From assembly GCA_963823435.1 (NCBI GenBank), contig CAWGLN010000001.1, positions 62,001 to 126,000 on the forward strand: 64,000 bases of DNA, in the 5' to 3' direction. This DNA is from CAKZML01 sp963823435 (GTDB lineage: Bacteria > Pseudomonadota > Gammaproteobacteria > Steroidobacterales > BM003). Each line of letters begins with the position of its first letter. The first letter of the stretch is position 1. The notes under the pieces were generated by a model, which worked only from the letters and a program-made list of their open reading frames with translations, was not told where the DNA came from and did no database searches. Of the stretch, positions 47,200-55,993 are shown piece by piece. The translations under genes and the position numbers were made by a program.

Positions 47200-47558
47200 C
47201 CGCGGACAGGCGCACACAGGGAAAGCGCGCCGAACAACTGGCAAAAGCCTATTTGCAGACCCGGGGACTCGAATTTATCCAGGCTAATTACCATTGCCGT
47301 ATGGGTGAACTGGACCTGGTGATGCGAGAGGCGGATAGCCTGGTATTCGTTGAAGTTCGCTTGCGTCGCAGCACGGCCTATGGCTCGGCGGCGGAAAGCG
47401 TTACCCGAAGCAAGCAGGACAAACTCTGGCAGGCCGCGTTACACTTCATGGCAAGTCGACCAGACCTGGCCTCCCTGGCGGTCAGATTTGATGTAATTGC
47501 GCTGTCGGGGATGACGGTAGAGGACAGTTGCTGGATCAGAAACGCATTTGGCGCGTAA
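47196..47558 (+). CDS. yraN: YraN family (UPF0102) endonuclease-like protein
   Basis: The protein has 120 residues with the UPF0102 pattern: GKRAEQLAKAYLQTRG, the nuclease-like core GELDLVMREADSLVFVEVR (Asp, Glu, and Val-Lys/Arg of a PD-(D/E)XK fold) and the SVTRSKQDKLWQAAL helix. Molecular function is not firmly known. TTG start overlaps the lpoA stop, an arrangement common in the family. Confidence 0.9.
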   Translation: MTADRRTQGKRAEQLAKAYLQTRGLEFIQANYHCRMGELDLVMREADSLVFVEVRLRRSTAYGSAAESVTRSKQDKLWQAALHFMASRPDLASLAVRFDVIALSGMTVEDSCWIRNAFGA

Positions 47559-47575
47559 CACTGGCGGATATTTTT

Positions 47576-48169
47576 ATGCAAGCGGAAGACCGGATAAGAA
47601 TGCTTTTTGCCGATGGCATAGAGGTCAAGCATCGCGCTATGGAACAACTTCCTCCGGCCATCGCCGCAGCCGGTCTGTTGATGACCGATTGCCTGCTTGA
47701 TAATGGCAAAATACTGAGCTGTGGCAATGGCGGGTCCGCAGGAGATGCCCAGCATTTTTCCGCGGAAATGCTCAATCGTTTTGAAATGGAGCGCCCGGGC
47801 CTGCCGGCCATAGCGCTTACCACGGACAGCTCCACCCTCACCTCCATCGCGAACGATTACTGCTATGACGATATTTTCAGCAAGCAGGTCCGGGCCCTTG
47901 GGCAACCGGGAGACACCTTGCTGGCCATCAGCACTTCGGGTAATTCGGAAAACGTGCTGCGCGCAGTGCAAACCGCGCACGAGCGCGGCGTGCGTGTGGT
48001 TGCCCTGACCGGCAGAGATGGCGGAAAGATGGCCGGCATCTATCGTGATGGCGACGTGGAGATTCGGGTGCCTGCGACCTCAACGGCCCGCATCCAGGAA
48101 GTTCACCTCATCATCATTCACTGCCTGTGCGACCTGATTGACCGGAGGCTCCTGGGGGTAGAGGACTAG
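47576..48169 (+). CDS. diaA: DnaA initiator-associating protein DiaA (SIS domain)
   Basis: DiaA forms tetramers that promote DnaA assembly at oriC. ATG 47576 gives 197 residues, like E. coli DiaA (196); the longer frame from 47528 overlaps yraN. SIS signatures are CGNGGSAGDAQHFSAEM and AISTSGNSENVLRA. Homologous to the LPS enzyme GmhA; I choose DiaA because of the lpoA-yraN-diaA order. Its TAG stop touches a solo repeat end. Confidence 0.88.
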   Translation: MQAEDRIRMLFADGIEVKHRAMEQLPPAIAAAGLLMTDCLLDNGKILSCGNGGSAGDAQHFSAEMLNRFEMERPGLPAIALTTDSSTLTSIANDYCYDDIFSKQVRALGQPGDTLLAISTSGNSENVLRAVQTAHERGVRVVALTGRDGGKMAGIYRDGDVEIRVPATSTARIQEVHLIIIHCLCDLIDRRLLGVED

Positions 48170-48183
48170 AGAGCCTCTGATCC
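48169..48183 (+). repeat. Solo terminal repeat of the interspersed element
   Basis: GAGAGCCTCTGATCC follows the TA of the diaA stop codon and matches the left end of the other copies. No body or right end follows; sspB ends at 48200 on the other strand. Confidence 0.5.
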
Positions 48184-48199
48184 GCCCCTGACGTGCTGC

Positions 48200-48619
48200 T
48201 TACTTGACTACCTTGAGGTGAGAAGCCCGAGGACTGTCCCGGGGTTCCTCGTCGCGAGGTTTTGAGCCGGGCCCTGACGGTGGTTGCCCGCCGTCGTCCT
48301 CGTCTCCAAACAGCATTCCTTCGCCCGATTCCCTGGCATAAATACCCAGCACCGCCCTGACCGGAATGGTTACCGACATGGGCGTACCGCCAAAGCGCGC
48401 CTGGAAGCCGATGTAGTCATTGTCAATCTGCAGCCCAACCACCGCAGAATGACTGACATTGAGAACAATCCTGCCGTCTTTCACGTACTGCCCGGGTACC
48501 ACCACACCGTCGACGCCAACATCGACAACCACGTGAGGAGTTTGATTATTGTCAGTCATCCACTCGTGCATCGCCCGCAACAAGTAGGGGCGCCGGGATG
48601 ACAGGTCGGAATCGGTCAC
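48200..48619 (-). CDS. sspB: Stringent starvation protein B / ClpXP adaptor SspB
   Basis: SspB delivers ssrA-tagged peptides to ClpXP. It has 139 residues: a folded substrate-binding domain (RPYLLRAMHEWMTDNNQTPH to ARESGEGMLF), a flexible Gly/Pro-rich linker and the C-terminal ClpX-binding tail ASHLKVVK, which is the essential XB motif of the family. GTG start. It follows sspA by 3 bases. Confidence 0.94.
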   Translation of the reverse strand: MTDSDLSSRRPYLLRAMHEWMTDNNQTPHVVVDVGVDGVVVPGQYVKDGRIVLNVSHSAVVGLQIDNDYIGFQARFGGTPMSVTIPVRAVLGIYARESGEGMLFGDEDDGGQPPSGPGSKPRDEEPRDSPRASHLKVVK

Positions 48620-48622
48620 GGG

Positions 48623-49252
48623 CTACTGCCTGATCTCCCGCTCCAGCTCGGTCAGACTTTGCTGGAAAGAGGGGCGGGCAAATATGCGCTGGGCGTACTT
48701 GGCAATCGTTGCGGCTTCCTTGGGCAGCTCGATACCGTACTTGGGCAAGCGCCACAAAATCGGTGCAATGGTGCAGTCTACAAGGGACAACTCATCGCTC
48801 AGGAAGAACGGCTTGGCGCCGAACACTTCCGAACTGGACAGGATGCTCTCCTTGAGGATCTTGCGGGCTTTCAAGGCGGGCTTCTTTTCTCCGGCCGCCT
48901 CGATCTGCTCAGCCATGTTGTACCAGTCCCGCTCCAGGCGGAACAAGGCCAGGCGAAACTGGGCCCGGCTGACCGGGTCCACCGGCATCAATGGCGGATG
49001 CGGGAATCGCTCATCCAGGTATTCAATGATGACACGGGAGTCATACAGCACCAGGTCTCTATCCACCAGCGTGGGAACGCTGTTATAGGGATTCAGGTCC
49101 AGCAGGTCTTCCGGCAAATCAGGGCCGTTCACATCAATGATATCGATGTTGATGCTTTTCTCTGCCAATACTATTCGCACCCGGTGACTATGGGCACATA
49201 GTTGATTGGAGAACAAGGTCATCACCGACCGCCTGTTGGCGATATTCGACAT
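48623..49252 (-). CDS. sspA: Stringent starvation protein A (GST-fold RNA polymerase regulator)
   Basis: SspA binds RNA polymerase and helps in acid and starvation response. It has 209 residues with a GST-type N-terminal thioredoxin-like domain (MTLFSNQLCAHSHRVRIVLAEK) and the surface pocket residues PHP in ERFPHPPLMPVDP. Paired with sspB; next to petABC as in many Gammaproteobacteria. Confidence 0.94.
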   Translation of the reverse strand: MSNIANRRSVMTLFSNQLCAHSHRVRIVLAEKSINIDIIDVNGPDLPEDLLDLNPYNSVPTLVDRDLVLYDSRVIIEYLDERFPHPPLMPVDPVSRAQFRLALFRLERDWYNMAEQIEAAGEKKPALKARKILKESILSSSEVFGAKPFFLSDELSLVDCTIAPILWRLPKYGIELPKEAATIAKYAQRIFARPSFQQSLTELEREIRQ

Positions 49253-49311
49253 ATCAAACTCCTCTGAGTCGCAGCCCAGGCAAAAGATCAGAAAAAAGCA
49301 CCGTCATGAGC

Positions 49312-50052
49312 CTAGTGTACGTCCTTCCAGAATTCTTTCTTCATCCCGTAGGCGAACAAGAAAAATACCAGCAAGAAGAACATTACCCAGATACCCAGCC
49401 GGATACGCTGCAACTTCATCGGCTCGCCGATGTACTCAAGGAAAGTCACGGTATCACGCACAAATTCCTTGTACTCCTCTGTGGACAGACTACCGGCAGC
49501 AGTCTGTTCAAAGCGGTCAAAGACTTCGTGCTCGTTTCCTGCCGCATCGTTTTCGATGCGGTACACGGCGCGCTGCACACCCTGCAACTCCCACAGGACA
49601 TGGGGCATGCTGGCACCGGGTAACATCAGGTTATTCATACCGGTCGCCCGGGTATCGTCCTGGTAAAAGGACGTCATGAAGGTGAACAACCAGTCTGCAC
49701 CACGCGATCGGGCTATCAGGGAAAGATCTGGCGGCGGCTGTCCGAACCAGCGCTTTGCATCCGCTTCCGGCATGGCCACCTGGATAGTTTCGAATGGCCG
49801 CTCTGCCGCAAACATCAGGTTTTTCTGTAACTGGGCTTCACTCAGCCCGAGGTCCGCACCCAGTCGATTAAAACGCACGTACTTGGCGGAATGGCACCCG
49901 GAGCAATAATTGATGAAATTTCTGGCGCCACGCTGCAAGGACGCAGTATTGGATACGTCCACATTGGCTTTTTCCATGTGACCGCCGCCGGACGCAGCCA
50001 TGCCGGTCATGGGAATAGCCAGTAGCAAGACAACAAACAAGTGCTTAAGCAT
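49312..50052 (-). CDS. petC: Ubiquinol-cytochrome c reductase, cytochrome c1
   Basis: Cytochrome c1 of the bc1 complex (complex III). The 246-residue protein has a signal peptide (1-19) and heme site CSGCH at 50-54; the sixth ligand is the Met in LMLPGASMPHVLWELQG. A C-terminal transmembrane anchor (IWVMFFLLVFFLFAYGM) holds it to the inner membrane. The last gene of petABC, overlapping petB by 8 bases. Confidence 0.95.
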   Translation of the reverse strand: MLKHLFVVLLLAIPMTGMAASGGGHMEKANVDVSNTASLQRGARNFINYCSGCHSAKYVRFNRLGADLGLSEAQLQKNLMFAAERPFETIQVAMPEADAKRWFGQPPPDLSLIARSRGADWLFTFMTSFYQDDTRATGMNNLMLPGASMPHVLWELQGVQRAVYRIENDAAGNEHEVFDRFEQTAAGSLSTEEYKEFVRDTVTFLEYIGEPMKLQRIRLGIWVMFFLLVFFLFAYGMKKEFWKDVH

Positions 50053-51292
50053 GATAAGTCACCCTCTCAGGAACCGGCTTGGTCTTCTCCACCCTGGGTA
50101 GCCAGGGCAGGATCAAGAAGAACGCGAAGTAGATGAAAGTAGCGACGCGAGCCAGGTTGGTGTAGGTCGGTGTCGGGGTTTGCATACCCAGGTACCCGAG
50201 AGCAACAAATGCCACCGTAAACAACGCCAGCGACAGTTTGTACATCCAGCCACGGTAACGGATGGAAAGGACCGGCGAGCGATCCAGCCAAGGCAACAGG
50301 AACAGAAGAATAATCGCCAGGCCCATCATCACCACACCGCCCAGCTTGTCGGGAATGGCGCGCAGGATGGCGTAGAACGGCGTGAAGTACCAAACCGGGG
50401 CAATGTGCTCCGGCGTCTTCATGGCGTTGGCAGGCTCGAAATTGGCATGCTCCAGAAAATAGCCGCCCATATCCGGGGCAAAGAACACCACCGCGCAGAA
50501 CGCCATCAGGAATATCGCCATACCGGCGGTGTCCTTGACACTGTAATAGGGGTGGAAGGGAATGCCATCCAGCGGCCTGCCGTCAGCACCCTTGGTATTC
50601 TTGATTTCCACACCGTCCGGATTGTTGGAACCAACCTCGTGCAGGGCCAGGATGTGGGCCACGACCAGGAAAACCAGCACCAGCGGCAAGGCGATTACAT
50701 GCAGGGCAAAGAACCGGTTCAGGGTGATATCGGAGATAAAGAAATCACCTCGAATCCACTCCACCAGAGCGTCGCCTATGACCGGAATAGCACCGAACAG
50801 GGAAACGATAACCTGGGCGCCCCAATAGGACATTTGCCCCCAGGGCAACAAGTATCCCGTAAAGGCCTGGGCCATTAGCAACAGGTAGATCAGCATGCCG
50901 AAAATCCACAGCAGTTCCCTGGGCCGCTTGTACGAACCGTACAGCAAGGCGCGGAACATATGCAGATAGACCACGACGAAGAATGCCGACGCACCGGTGG
51001 AATGTATGTAGCGAATCAGCCAGCCCCACTGCACATCACGCATGATGTACTCCACCGAGGCAAATGCGTCCGCGGCGGAGGGCTTGTAACTCATAGTCAG
51101 GAAAATTCCACTGACAAACTGGATAACCAGCACCACCAGGGACAGCACACCAAAGTAATACCAAAAGTTGAAATTTTTCGGTGCGTAGTACTCGGCGGCG
51201 TGCTCGTTCATCATCTTGGTGAGCGGGAAACGGTCATCCACCCAGGCCAACAAGCGTTTTGCTGCGCCCTGTTCGTTGTTAGATGTGCTCAT
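50045..51292 (-). CDS. petB: Ubiquinol-cytochrome c reductase, cytochrome b
   Basis: Cytochrome b subunit with the two b hemes and both quinone sites. It has 415 residues. Heme-ligand His pairs lie in RYIHSTGASAFFVVVYLHM and in FFALHVIALPLVLVFLVVAH, the Qo-site PEHxxP equivalent is TPEHIAPVWYF. Eight or nine membrane segments. Last base shared with petA. Confidence 0.96.
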   Translation of the reverse strand: MSTSNNEQGAAKRLLAWVDDRFPLTKMMNEHAAEYYAPKNFNFWYYFGVLSLVVLVIQFVSGIFLTMSYKPSAADAFASVEYIMRDVQWGWLIRYIHSTGASAFFVVVYLHMFRALLYGSYKRPRELLWIFGMLIYLLLMAQAFTGYLLPWGQMSYWGAQVIVSLFGAIPVIGDALVEWIRGDFFISDITLNRFFALHVIALPLVLVFLVVAHILALHEVGSNNPDGVEIKNTKGADGRPLDGIPFHPYYSVKDTAGMAIFLMAFCAVVFFAPDMGGYFLEHANFEPANAMKTPEHIAPVWYFTPFYAILRAIPDKLGGVVMMGLAIILLFLLPWLDRSPVLSIRYRGWMYKLSLALFTVAFVALGYLGMQTPTPTYTNLARVATFIYFAFFLILPWLPRVEKTKPVPERVTYHA

Positions 51293-51882
51293 CAGGCAAC
51301 CCCCGTGTCATCGCCTATCAGAATGAGGCTGTCACTCAGGAAACGATGGCGGGGGACGCTCAGGTTCAACGGAGCAGGCACGCCCTTGTAGACCCGACCG
51401 GCCAGGTCAAATAGCGAACCATGACAGGGGCAATAGAACCCACCCTTCCATTCCGGACCCAGGTCGGCCGGCGCCACCTCAAATCTCTCCACCGGGGCGC
51501 AGCCCAGGTGAGTGCAATTACCGATAACCACGAAAATCTCGGGCTTCAGGGAGCGGGTGTCATTGGTCGCATAACCGGGCTGCTGGGGCTGAACCGACTC
51601 CGGGTCTCGCAGCAAGTCTGACACTTCCGGTAGAGTGTTGAGCATGGCCTGCGTGCGGAAAAGCACCCAGACAGCCTGGCCTCTCCAGGTCACACGGAGC
51701 ATTTCACCCGGCTGTAGCTTGCTGATATCCACTTCCACAGGAGCGCCCAGGGCCTTCGCACGGGCGCTGGGTTTCCAGGACGAAAGAAATGGTACTGCAG
51801 CAAAGCCTGCGCCAACTACACCCGTGACCGTGGTGGCCACAGTCAAGAAGTGACGCCTGCTCTTGTCAACGCCCTCGCTCAT
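51292..51882 (-). CDS. petA: Ubiquinol-cytochrome c reductase, Rieske iron-sulfur subunit
   Basis: Rieske [2Fe-2S] protein of the bc1 complex. The 196-residue protein begins with a twin-arginine type anchor (KSRRHFLTVATTVTGVVGAG) that takes the folded protein through Tat. Cluster ligands are in CTHLGC and CPCHGS. First gene of petABC, with a -10 box TATAAT about 110 bases upstream. Confidence 0.96.
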   Translation of the reverse strand: MSEGVDKSRRHFLTVATTVTGVVGAGFAAVPFLSSWKPSARAKALGAPVEVDISKLQPGEMLRVTWRGQAVWVLFRTQAMLNTLPEVSDLLRDPESVQPQQPGYATNDTRSLKPEIFVVIGNCTHLGCAPVERFEVAPADLGPEWKGGFYCPCHGSLFDLAGRVYKGVPAPLNLSVPRHRFLSDSLILIGDDTGVA

Positions 51883-51992
51883 CGATGGGTCTCCTGATTC
51901 TGATAATTACCCCGATTGGGATATATCCAAATTTCGGCTTATGCTTGCGCTTTCATACGCAATGCGCATGTGGCTTCGCCAGCAAACGCAAC

Positions 51993-51998
51993 ATTATA
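51993..51998 (-). promoter_or_regulatory. Candidate -10 box for petABC
   Basis: A perfect TATAAT on the minus strand, 111 bases upstream of the petA ATG. The -35 region is poor. The leader would be about 100 bases long. Confidence 0.35.
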
Positions 51999-52104
51999 CA
52001 CGGCGGCGAGATTTTACGGTACGTTCTGGCTGGAAAATCCCGCAAACAGGTATACGAATGTCCGAATCAGGAATAAAAATGTTGGGACCGGCGGGGAGGC
52101 AACG

Positions 52105-53181
52105 ATGAAAAGCCTGCGCCCCTTGGGATTCCTTCTCCAATCAGCCGCCGTAGGCCTTGCCGTGGCCTTCGCCGTTCTTTATTTCTTTCCCGGCTACATA
52201 CTTCCTGTCCAGGGTCCAGGCGGCGCCGGAATCTCCTACTCCGGCGCGGTAAAGTCGGCCGCCCCCGCAGTGGTTAATATTTATGCACTTCGGCGTCTGC
52301 CAGTCTTGCCGGGTGATGGTGAGGATACCAATCCGCGACTGGGTAACAACCTGGGCTCAGGCGTTATCGTGGATCCGAGCGGTTATATTTTGACCAATTT
52401 TCATGTGATCGATGGAGCGGAGACCATCACCGTCCAGCTGGCCGATGGCCGCAGCCTCTCCTCTGAGGTTATTGGAACGGACAGACCGACGGACCTGGCC
52501 TTGCTGCGGATTGCCCTGGATGGTCTTCCGGCGATCAGGATGGGGCGCTCCGACACCCTTGAAATCGGCGACGTGGTGCTCGCCATCGGTAACCCGTATG
52601 GCCTCGGCCAGACGGTCACCCAGGGCATTGTCAGCGCCACCGGTCGTTGGCAACTTGGACTGACGTTGATTGGTGACTTTATCCAGACCGACGCCGCCAT
52701 CAACCTGGGCAATTCGGGTGGCGCGCTGATCAACTCGAGGGGTGAACTGGTGGGCATCAATATCGCGACCCTTGAACCGGCCCTGGCGCTGGAACAAAGC
52801 CTGCCGGAGGGCATCGGTTTTGCCATACCGGTGAACCTGGCCAGGGGTGTCATGCAGCAGCTCAAGACCAGCGGTCGGGTGATCCGTGGCTGGCTGGGGG
52901 TGGATGCCATAGACCTGGACCCGGCGCGCGCAAGGGAGCTGAAACTCGAATCACACAGCGGTATAGAGTTGCGTTACGTGTATGAGGATAGCCCGGCGGC
53001 GGCGGCCGGTTTGCAGGCCCTGGACGTGCTGACCGAGATCAATGGCCAGCCTATCCTGGTTCGACAAAGTGCGGTCAACATCGTGGCGGGTTTGCAGCCG
53101 GGCGCCACCATTGAGCTTGCGGGTATACGCAATGGCCAGAGTTTCCGTGTCAGCACCAGGCTGGTGGAGCGGCCTGAATAG
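52105..53181 (+). CDS. DegS/AlgW-type periplasmic serine protease
   Basis: Membrane-anchored site-1 protease of the HtrA family that in relatives starts the sigma-E envelope stress response by cutting RseA/MucA. ATG 52105 has GGGGAGG 6 bases upstream; the open frame from 51916 is not coding. The 358-residue protein has one transmembrane helix (about 8-30), a trypsin-like domain with His in TNFHVIDG, Asp in PTDLALLR and Ser in NLGNSGGALIN, and one PDZ domain (about 255-350). A single PDZ and TM anchor point to DegS rather than DegP. No RseA is nearby. Confidence 0.85.
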   Translation: MKSLRPLGFLLQSAAVGLAVAFAVLYFFPGYILPVQGPGGAGISYSGAVKSAAPAVVNIYALRRLPVLPGDGEDTNPRLGNNLGSGVIVDPSGYILTNFHVIDGAETITVQLADGRSLSSEVIGTDRPTDLALLRIALDGLPAIRMGRSDTLEIGDVVLAIGNPYGLGQTVTQGIVSATGRWQLGLTLIGDFIQTDAAINLGNSGGALINSRGELVGINIATLEPALALEQSLPEGIGFAIPVNLARGVMQQLKTSGRVIRGWLGVDAIDLDPARARELKLESHSGIELRYVYEDSPAAAAGLQALDVLTEINGQPILVRQSAVNIVAGLQPGATIELAGIRNGQSFRVSTRLVERPE

Positions 53182-53186
53182 GCCCG

Positions 53187-54446
53187 CTAGTCGCGGACAC
53201 GTTGAATCGTCGCACCCAGCGCCGAGAGCTTTTCCTCGATGCGCTCGTAGCCTCTGTCGATATGGTAAATACGATCAACAATAGTTTCCCCTTCCGCCAC
53301 CAGTCCGGCCAGCACCAGGCTGGCTGAAGCACGCAAATCGGTGGCCATGACCGGGGCGCCGGTCAGACGGGGGACACCGGTTACAATTGCCGTGTTGCCC
53401 TCAATCCGGATATCCGCGCCCATGCGCTGCAGTTCCTGGGCATGCATGAAGCGATTCTCGAAAACTGTTTCGGTGATGGCGCCAACGCCGTTAGCCACCG
53501 CATTGAGGGCGGTAAACTGCGCCTGCATATCGGTGGGGAATCCCGGATGAGGGGCTGTCCTCAAATCCACCGAGTCGGGCCTGCGGCCCCGCATATCCAC
53601 TTCGACCGTGTCCCCATCCACGGTTACCGTGGCGCCGGCCAGCCTCAGTTTCGCCAGGACCGCGTCAAGATGCTCGGGACGAACCTTGCGGACTTTCACC
53701 CTGCCCCCGGTTATCGCCGCCGCCAGCAGATAGGTCCCCGCCTCTATCCGGTCCGGCAAAACCGTGTACTCGGCGCCCTTCAGGCGATCGACTCCGTCAA
53801 CCACGATGGTATCCGTACCGGCGCCCGAAATTCGGGCGCCCATGCCAATCAGGAAATTGGCCAGGTCGACCACCTCGGGCTCCCTCGCCGCATTCTCGAT
53901 AGTCGTCTGTCCATCAGCCAGGGTGGCGGCCATCAACAGGTTCTCGGTACCGGTTACCGTGACCGTATCCAAAACCAGCCGGGCACCACGCAAACGCCTC
54001 GCCCTGGCGCGTATATAGCCGTTGTCGATCTGTATTTCCGCGCCCATTTCACGCAGACCGGCCACGTGCAAGTCCACCGGTCGCGCTCCAATGGCACAAC
54101 CCCCGGGCAGCGAAACGTCTGCCCGACCATAGCGCGCCAGCAAGGGGCCCAGGACCAGGATGGACGCACGCATGGTTTTCACCAGTTCATAGGGTGCTTC
54201 CAGCTTGTCGACACCCGAGGCATCCACCTCGATACCCATCTGGTCATGTACCGTGACCTCAACACCCATGCGGCTCAGCAGCTCGATCGTGGTGGTCACG
54301 TCCCGCAGGTGGGGAATATTGCGTAGCAGGACCGGCGTTTCGGCCAGCAGGCAACCCGCCAGGATAGGCAGGGCGGCATTCTTCGCGCCGGAGATGAGGA
54401 CTTCGCCGTCCAACCTCCGTCCGCCGATTATTTTCAGTTTGGTCAC
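53187..54446 (-). CDS. murA: UDP-N-acetylglucosamine 1-carboxyvinyltransferase MurA
   Basis: MurA begins murein precursor synthesis by moving enolpyruvate from PEP to UDP-GlcNAc. It has 419 residues. Lys22 lies in ISGAKNAALP, and the catalytic cysteine, the target of fosfomycin, is in GGCAIGARPVDLH. The EPSP-like inside-out barrel repeats are complete. It lies 7 bases from ibaG. Confidence 0.96.
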   Translation of the reverse strand: MTKLKIIGGRRLDGEVLISGAKNAALPILAGCLLAETPVLLRNIPHLRDVTTTIELLSRMGVEVTVHDQMGIEVDASGVDKLEAPYELVKTMRASILVLGPLLARYGRADVSLPGGCAIGARPVDLHVAGLREMGAEIQIDNGYIRARARRLRGARLVLDTVTVTGTENLLMAATLADGQTTIENAAREPEVVDLANFLIGMGARISGAGTDTIVVDGVDRLKGAEYTVLPDRIEAGTYLLAAAITGGRVKVRKVRPEHLDAVLAKLRLAGATVTVDGDTVEVDMRGRRPDSVDLRTAPHPGFPTDMQAQFTALNAVANGVGAITETVFENRFMHAQELQRMGADIRIEGNTAIVTGVPRLTGAPVMATDLRASASLVLAGLVAEGETIVDRIYHIDRGYERIEEKLSALGATIQRVRD

Positions 54447-54453
54447 GTAAATC

Positions 54454-54705
54454 CTACCTGTTGCTGGATCCGCGAGCGGCCCACTCCTGCGGAGTCATCG
54501 CCTGGATCGACATGGCGTGTATCTCTCGCCCCATCAGGGCTCCGAGCGTAGCGTAGATCATCTGATGCCGACGAATCCTGGCCTGGCCCTCGAACTCCTC
54601 ACTGACCACCAGCGCCTCAAAATGGGTGCCATCATCGCTGAGCACTTTTGCACTGACGCATTTCAGCCCCCCGCTTATCAAGGTCTCTATTTCTTCACAC
54701 TGCAT
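54454..54705 (-). CDS. ibaG: BolA family protein IbaG
   Basis: IbaG (YrbA) is a BolA-like protein linked to acid resistance and iron-sulfur partners. ATG 54705 has GGAGAG 5 bases upstream and gives 83 residues; longer forms start at 54717 and 54732. Core sequence GTHFEALVVSEEFEGQARIR, then HQMIYATLG and HAMSIQAMTPQEW. It is next to murA as in E. coli, but the mla genes usually upstream are absent. Confidence 0.85.
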   Translation of the reverse strand: MQCEEIETLISGGLKCVSAKVLSDDGTHFEALVVSEEFEGQARIRRHQMIYATLGALMGREIHAMSIQAMTPQEWAARGSSNR

Positions 54706-54973
54706 CTTGCTCTCCATAGTCCCGTGGGCCAATAATCCGCCCGGGCGCCTGGCGGGAGCGGGATTGTAACGAAAATACCGGGACGCCGTTGGTCCCTGTT
54801 ACGAAATCACTCTCACGACAGCCCCTCCCTACCGTGTATGATTGGGGCGAACCGCCAAAATCAGCAATAACCTTGCCATTATAAGAACAGATGAAACGTA
54901 GACCGAAACCAAACCTGTATCCGCGACAAGCAGACTGGCGCTACCCGGCCGGAATTCGAGGGAAGGCGCCAGC

Positions 54974-55939
54974 ATGCTGATGTTCTCGGCAGCCATGCTG
55001 GTGGGCTTTTTGTTACTGGTCTGGGGCGCTGATCGATTTGTACTCGGCGCCGGTGCGTCGGCACGCAACATGGGCATCTCACCGCTGATGATAGGCCTGA
55101 CGATCGTTGCGTTTGCAACCTCGCTTCCCGAGATCCTGGTATCCATCACCGCCTCACTCCAGGATGCACCCGGTTTGGCTATCGGTAATGCCGTTGGTTC
55201 CAATATAGCCAATATCGCCCTGGTCCTGGGTGTCACGGCCATTGTCTGCCCGATCAGACTGGAATCCGAAACCCTGCGCAGGGAAATACCGGCATTGCTG
55301 GCGGTTACCCTGTTGTTGGTCATGCTGAGCATGGATGGCTACATCAGCCCCATGGACGGATACGTACTCATCGGCAGCCTGAGCCTGCTGATGTACTGGA
55401 TCACCAAGATCGGATTCCGATCGGCGGCAAGCGACCCTATTCGCAAGGAATACGACGAGGAAATCCCCTCTGACGTAAAGATGAGCGCGGCCGTCGGCTG
55501 GCTGGTACTGGGCTTGGGCGTGCTGATGGTGGGCGCCAATTTGCTTGTCTGGGGAGCCGAGGAAATCGCCAGGGCAATAGGCATCAGTGACGTTATTATC
55601 GGCCTCACCATCGTCGCTGTTGGCACCAGTCTCCCGGAACTGGCTGTCACCATCGTGAGCGCCCTGAAAAACGAACATGGCCTGGCCATTGGCAATGTTA
55701 TAGGCTCAAACATGTTCAACACCCTGGCGGTGATCGGTCCGGCGGCTGCGATTCATCCGATAGTCCTGGACAACCGGATGTTGACCTTGCATTTGCCTGT
55801 CATGATCGGCATGACCCTGATTCTGTTCGCCATGACCTACGACTTCAGCGGACGCGGCAAACTCCATCGTGGGGAAGGTATCGCCCTGGTGGCGGCCTTC
55901 GCAGCCTACCATTACTATACCGTTACCTTCACGCTGTAG
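54974..55939 (+). CDS. CaCA-family calcium/sodium antiporter (YrbG-like)
   Basis: Inner membrane cation exchanger of 321 residues with two repeats of five transmembrane segments. The alpha repeats are GLTIVAFATSLPEILVSI and GLTIVAVGTSLPELAVTI, the ion-binding signature of the family. ATG 54974. It opens the series that in E. coli is yrbG-kdsD-kdsC-lptC-lptA-lptB. The 268 bases before it (54706-54973) show no gene; they should hold promoters of this operon and of ibaG-murA. Confidence 0.9.
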   Translation: MLMFSAAMLVGFLLLVWGADRFVLGAGASARNMGISPLMIGLTIVAFATSLPEILVSITASLQDAPGLAIGNAVGSNIANIALVLGVTAIVCPIRLESETLRREIPALLAVTLLLVMLSMDGYISPMDGYVLIGSLSLLMYWITKIGFRSAASDPIRKEYDEEIPSDVKMSAAVGWLVLGLGVLMVGANLLVWGAEEIARAIGISDVIIGLTIVAVGTSLPELAVTIVSALKNEHGLAIGNVIGSNMFNTLAVIGPAAAIHPIVLDNRMLTLHLPVMIGMTLILFAMTYDFSGRGKLHRGEGIALVAAFAAYHYYTVTFTL

Positions 55940-55993
55940 CGCCGGGAGCGAGATACAGCACAGAGTAGCGTTCTCCAATACCGGGTTTATCCA

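Noticed and set aside
51916..52104. A longer N-terminus for the DegS-like protease
   Set aside because: ATG 52105 has a strong ribosome binding site and begins a typical signal anchor; the upstream frame covers the petA promoter region.
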